A stretch of DNA of 30,628 bases from JACPFN01 sp964406135 (GTDB taxonomy: Bacteria > Babelota > Babeliae > Babelales > Chromulinivoraceae). Positions 30,615 through 30,628 of this stretch are shown here, piece by piece. Below the pieces are notes generated by a model. It had not been told where the DNA came from. It saw only the letters and a list, made by a program, of their open reading frames with translations, and searched no databases. Where the stretch lies: positions 1 to 30,628 of the forward strand of contig CAYOQO010000014.1 in NCBI GenBank assembly GCA_964406135.1, given 5' to 3'. A program made the position numbers and the translations under genes. Within the stretch, counting starts at the first letter, position 1, and the number at the start of each line of letters is the position of its first letter.

Positions 30615-30628
30615 AATATCCCCTTTTT

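Overview
The window is AT-rich bacterial DNA read with the standard code (TAA, TAG and TGA all end genes). It looks like Candidatus Dependentiae (TM6) or a similar reduced, host-associated, Gram-negative-type bacterium. The basis is gene content: single housekeeping genes scattered among many small signal-peptide proteins without recognisable families, with ankyrin, J-domain and TPR-like proteins among them. No rRNA is present to settle the phylum. It appears to come from a draft assembly, because 100 Ns sit between two identical 55-base flanks.

Layout. 1-1046: the C-terminus of a probable polymorphic toxin, overlapping by ATGA a likely immunity gene. 1048-4886: two minus-strand genes of unknown function, one a large exported protein carrying palindromic repeats in frame. 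5000-8590: a LysE-type exporter with a strong leader hairpin, then two exported proteins (ankyrin-like and J-domain) that share promoter, leader and N-terminal about 66 residues, then a small Cys-rich membrane protein. 8689-13666: typA and rpmE-prfA around small exported proteins. 13715-17441: an exported coiled-coil protein, an HspR-like MerR regulator, a structured spacer, an unknown gene, yebC and yicC. 17517-19174: a tandem pair of exported paralogues. 19255-22704: dnaE with its catalytic residues intact. 22705-23042: scaffold gap and palindromic element. 23043-26411: dps, a TPR-like gene overlapping it, and an exported M3 peptidase. 26412-27196: tRNA-Phe followed by a decaying tandem array of a repeat plus a GIY-YIG nuclease gene. 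27329-28480: an exported M48-like metalloprotease split by an in-frame TAA. 28611-30614: a Cys-rich copper-storage-like protein, two small exported proteins, and a P-loop kinase-like protein with a signal peptide.

How it fits together. The housekeeping genes (translation, replication, RNA turnover, iron and DNA protection) are ordinary. About sixteen of some thirty-five genes appear to be exported. Several come as paralogous pairs whose regulatory and signal regions are nearly identical while their bodies differ, as expected where secreted host-interaction proteins evolve by duplication and leader reuse. The strongest leads are the leader cassette, the toxin-immunity pair, the tRNA-Phe/GIY-YIG array and the split protease.
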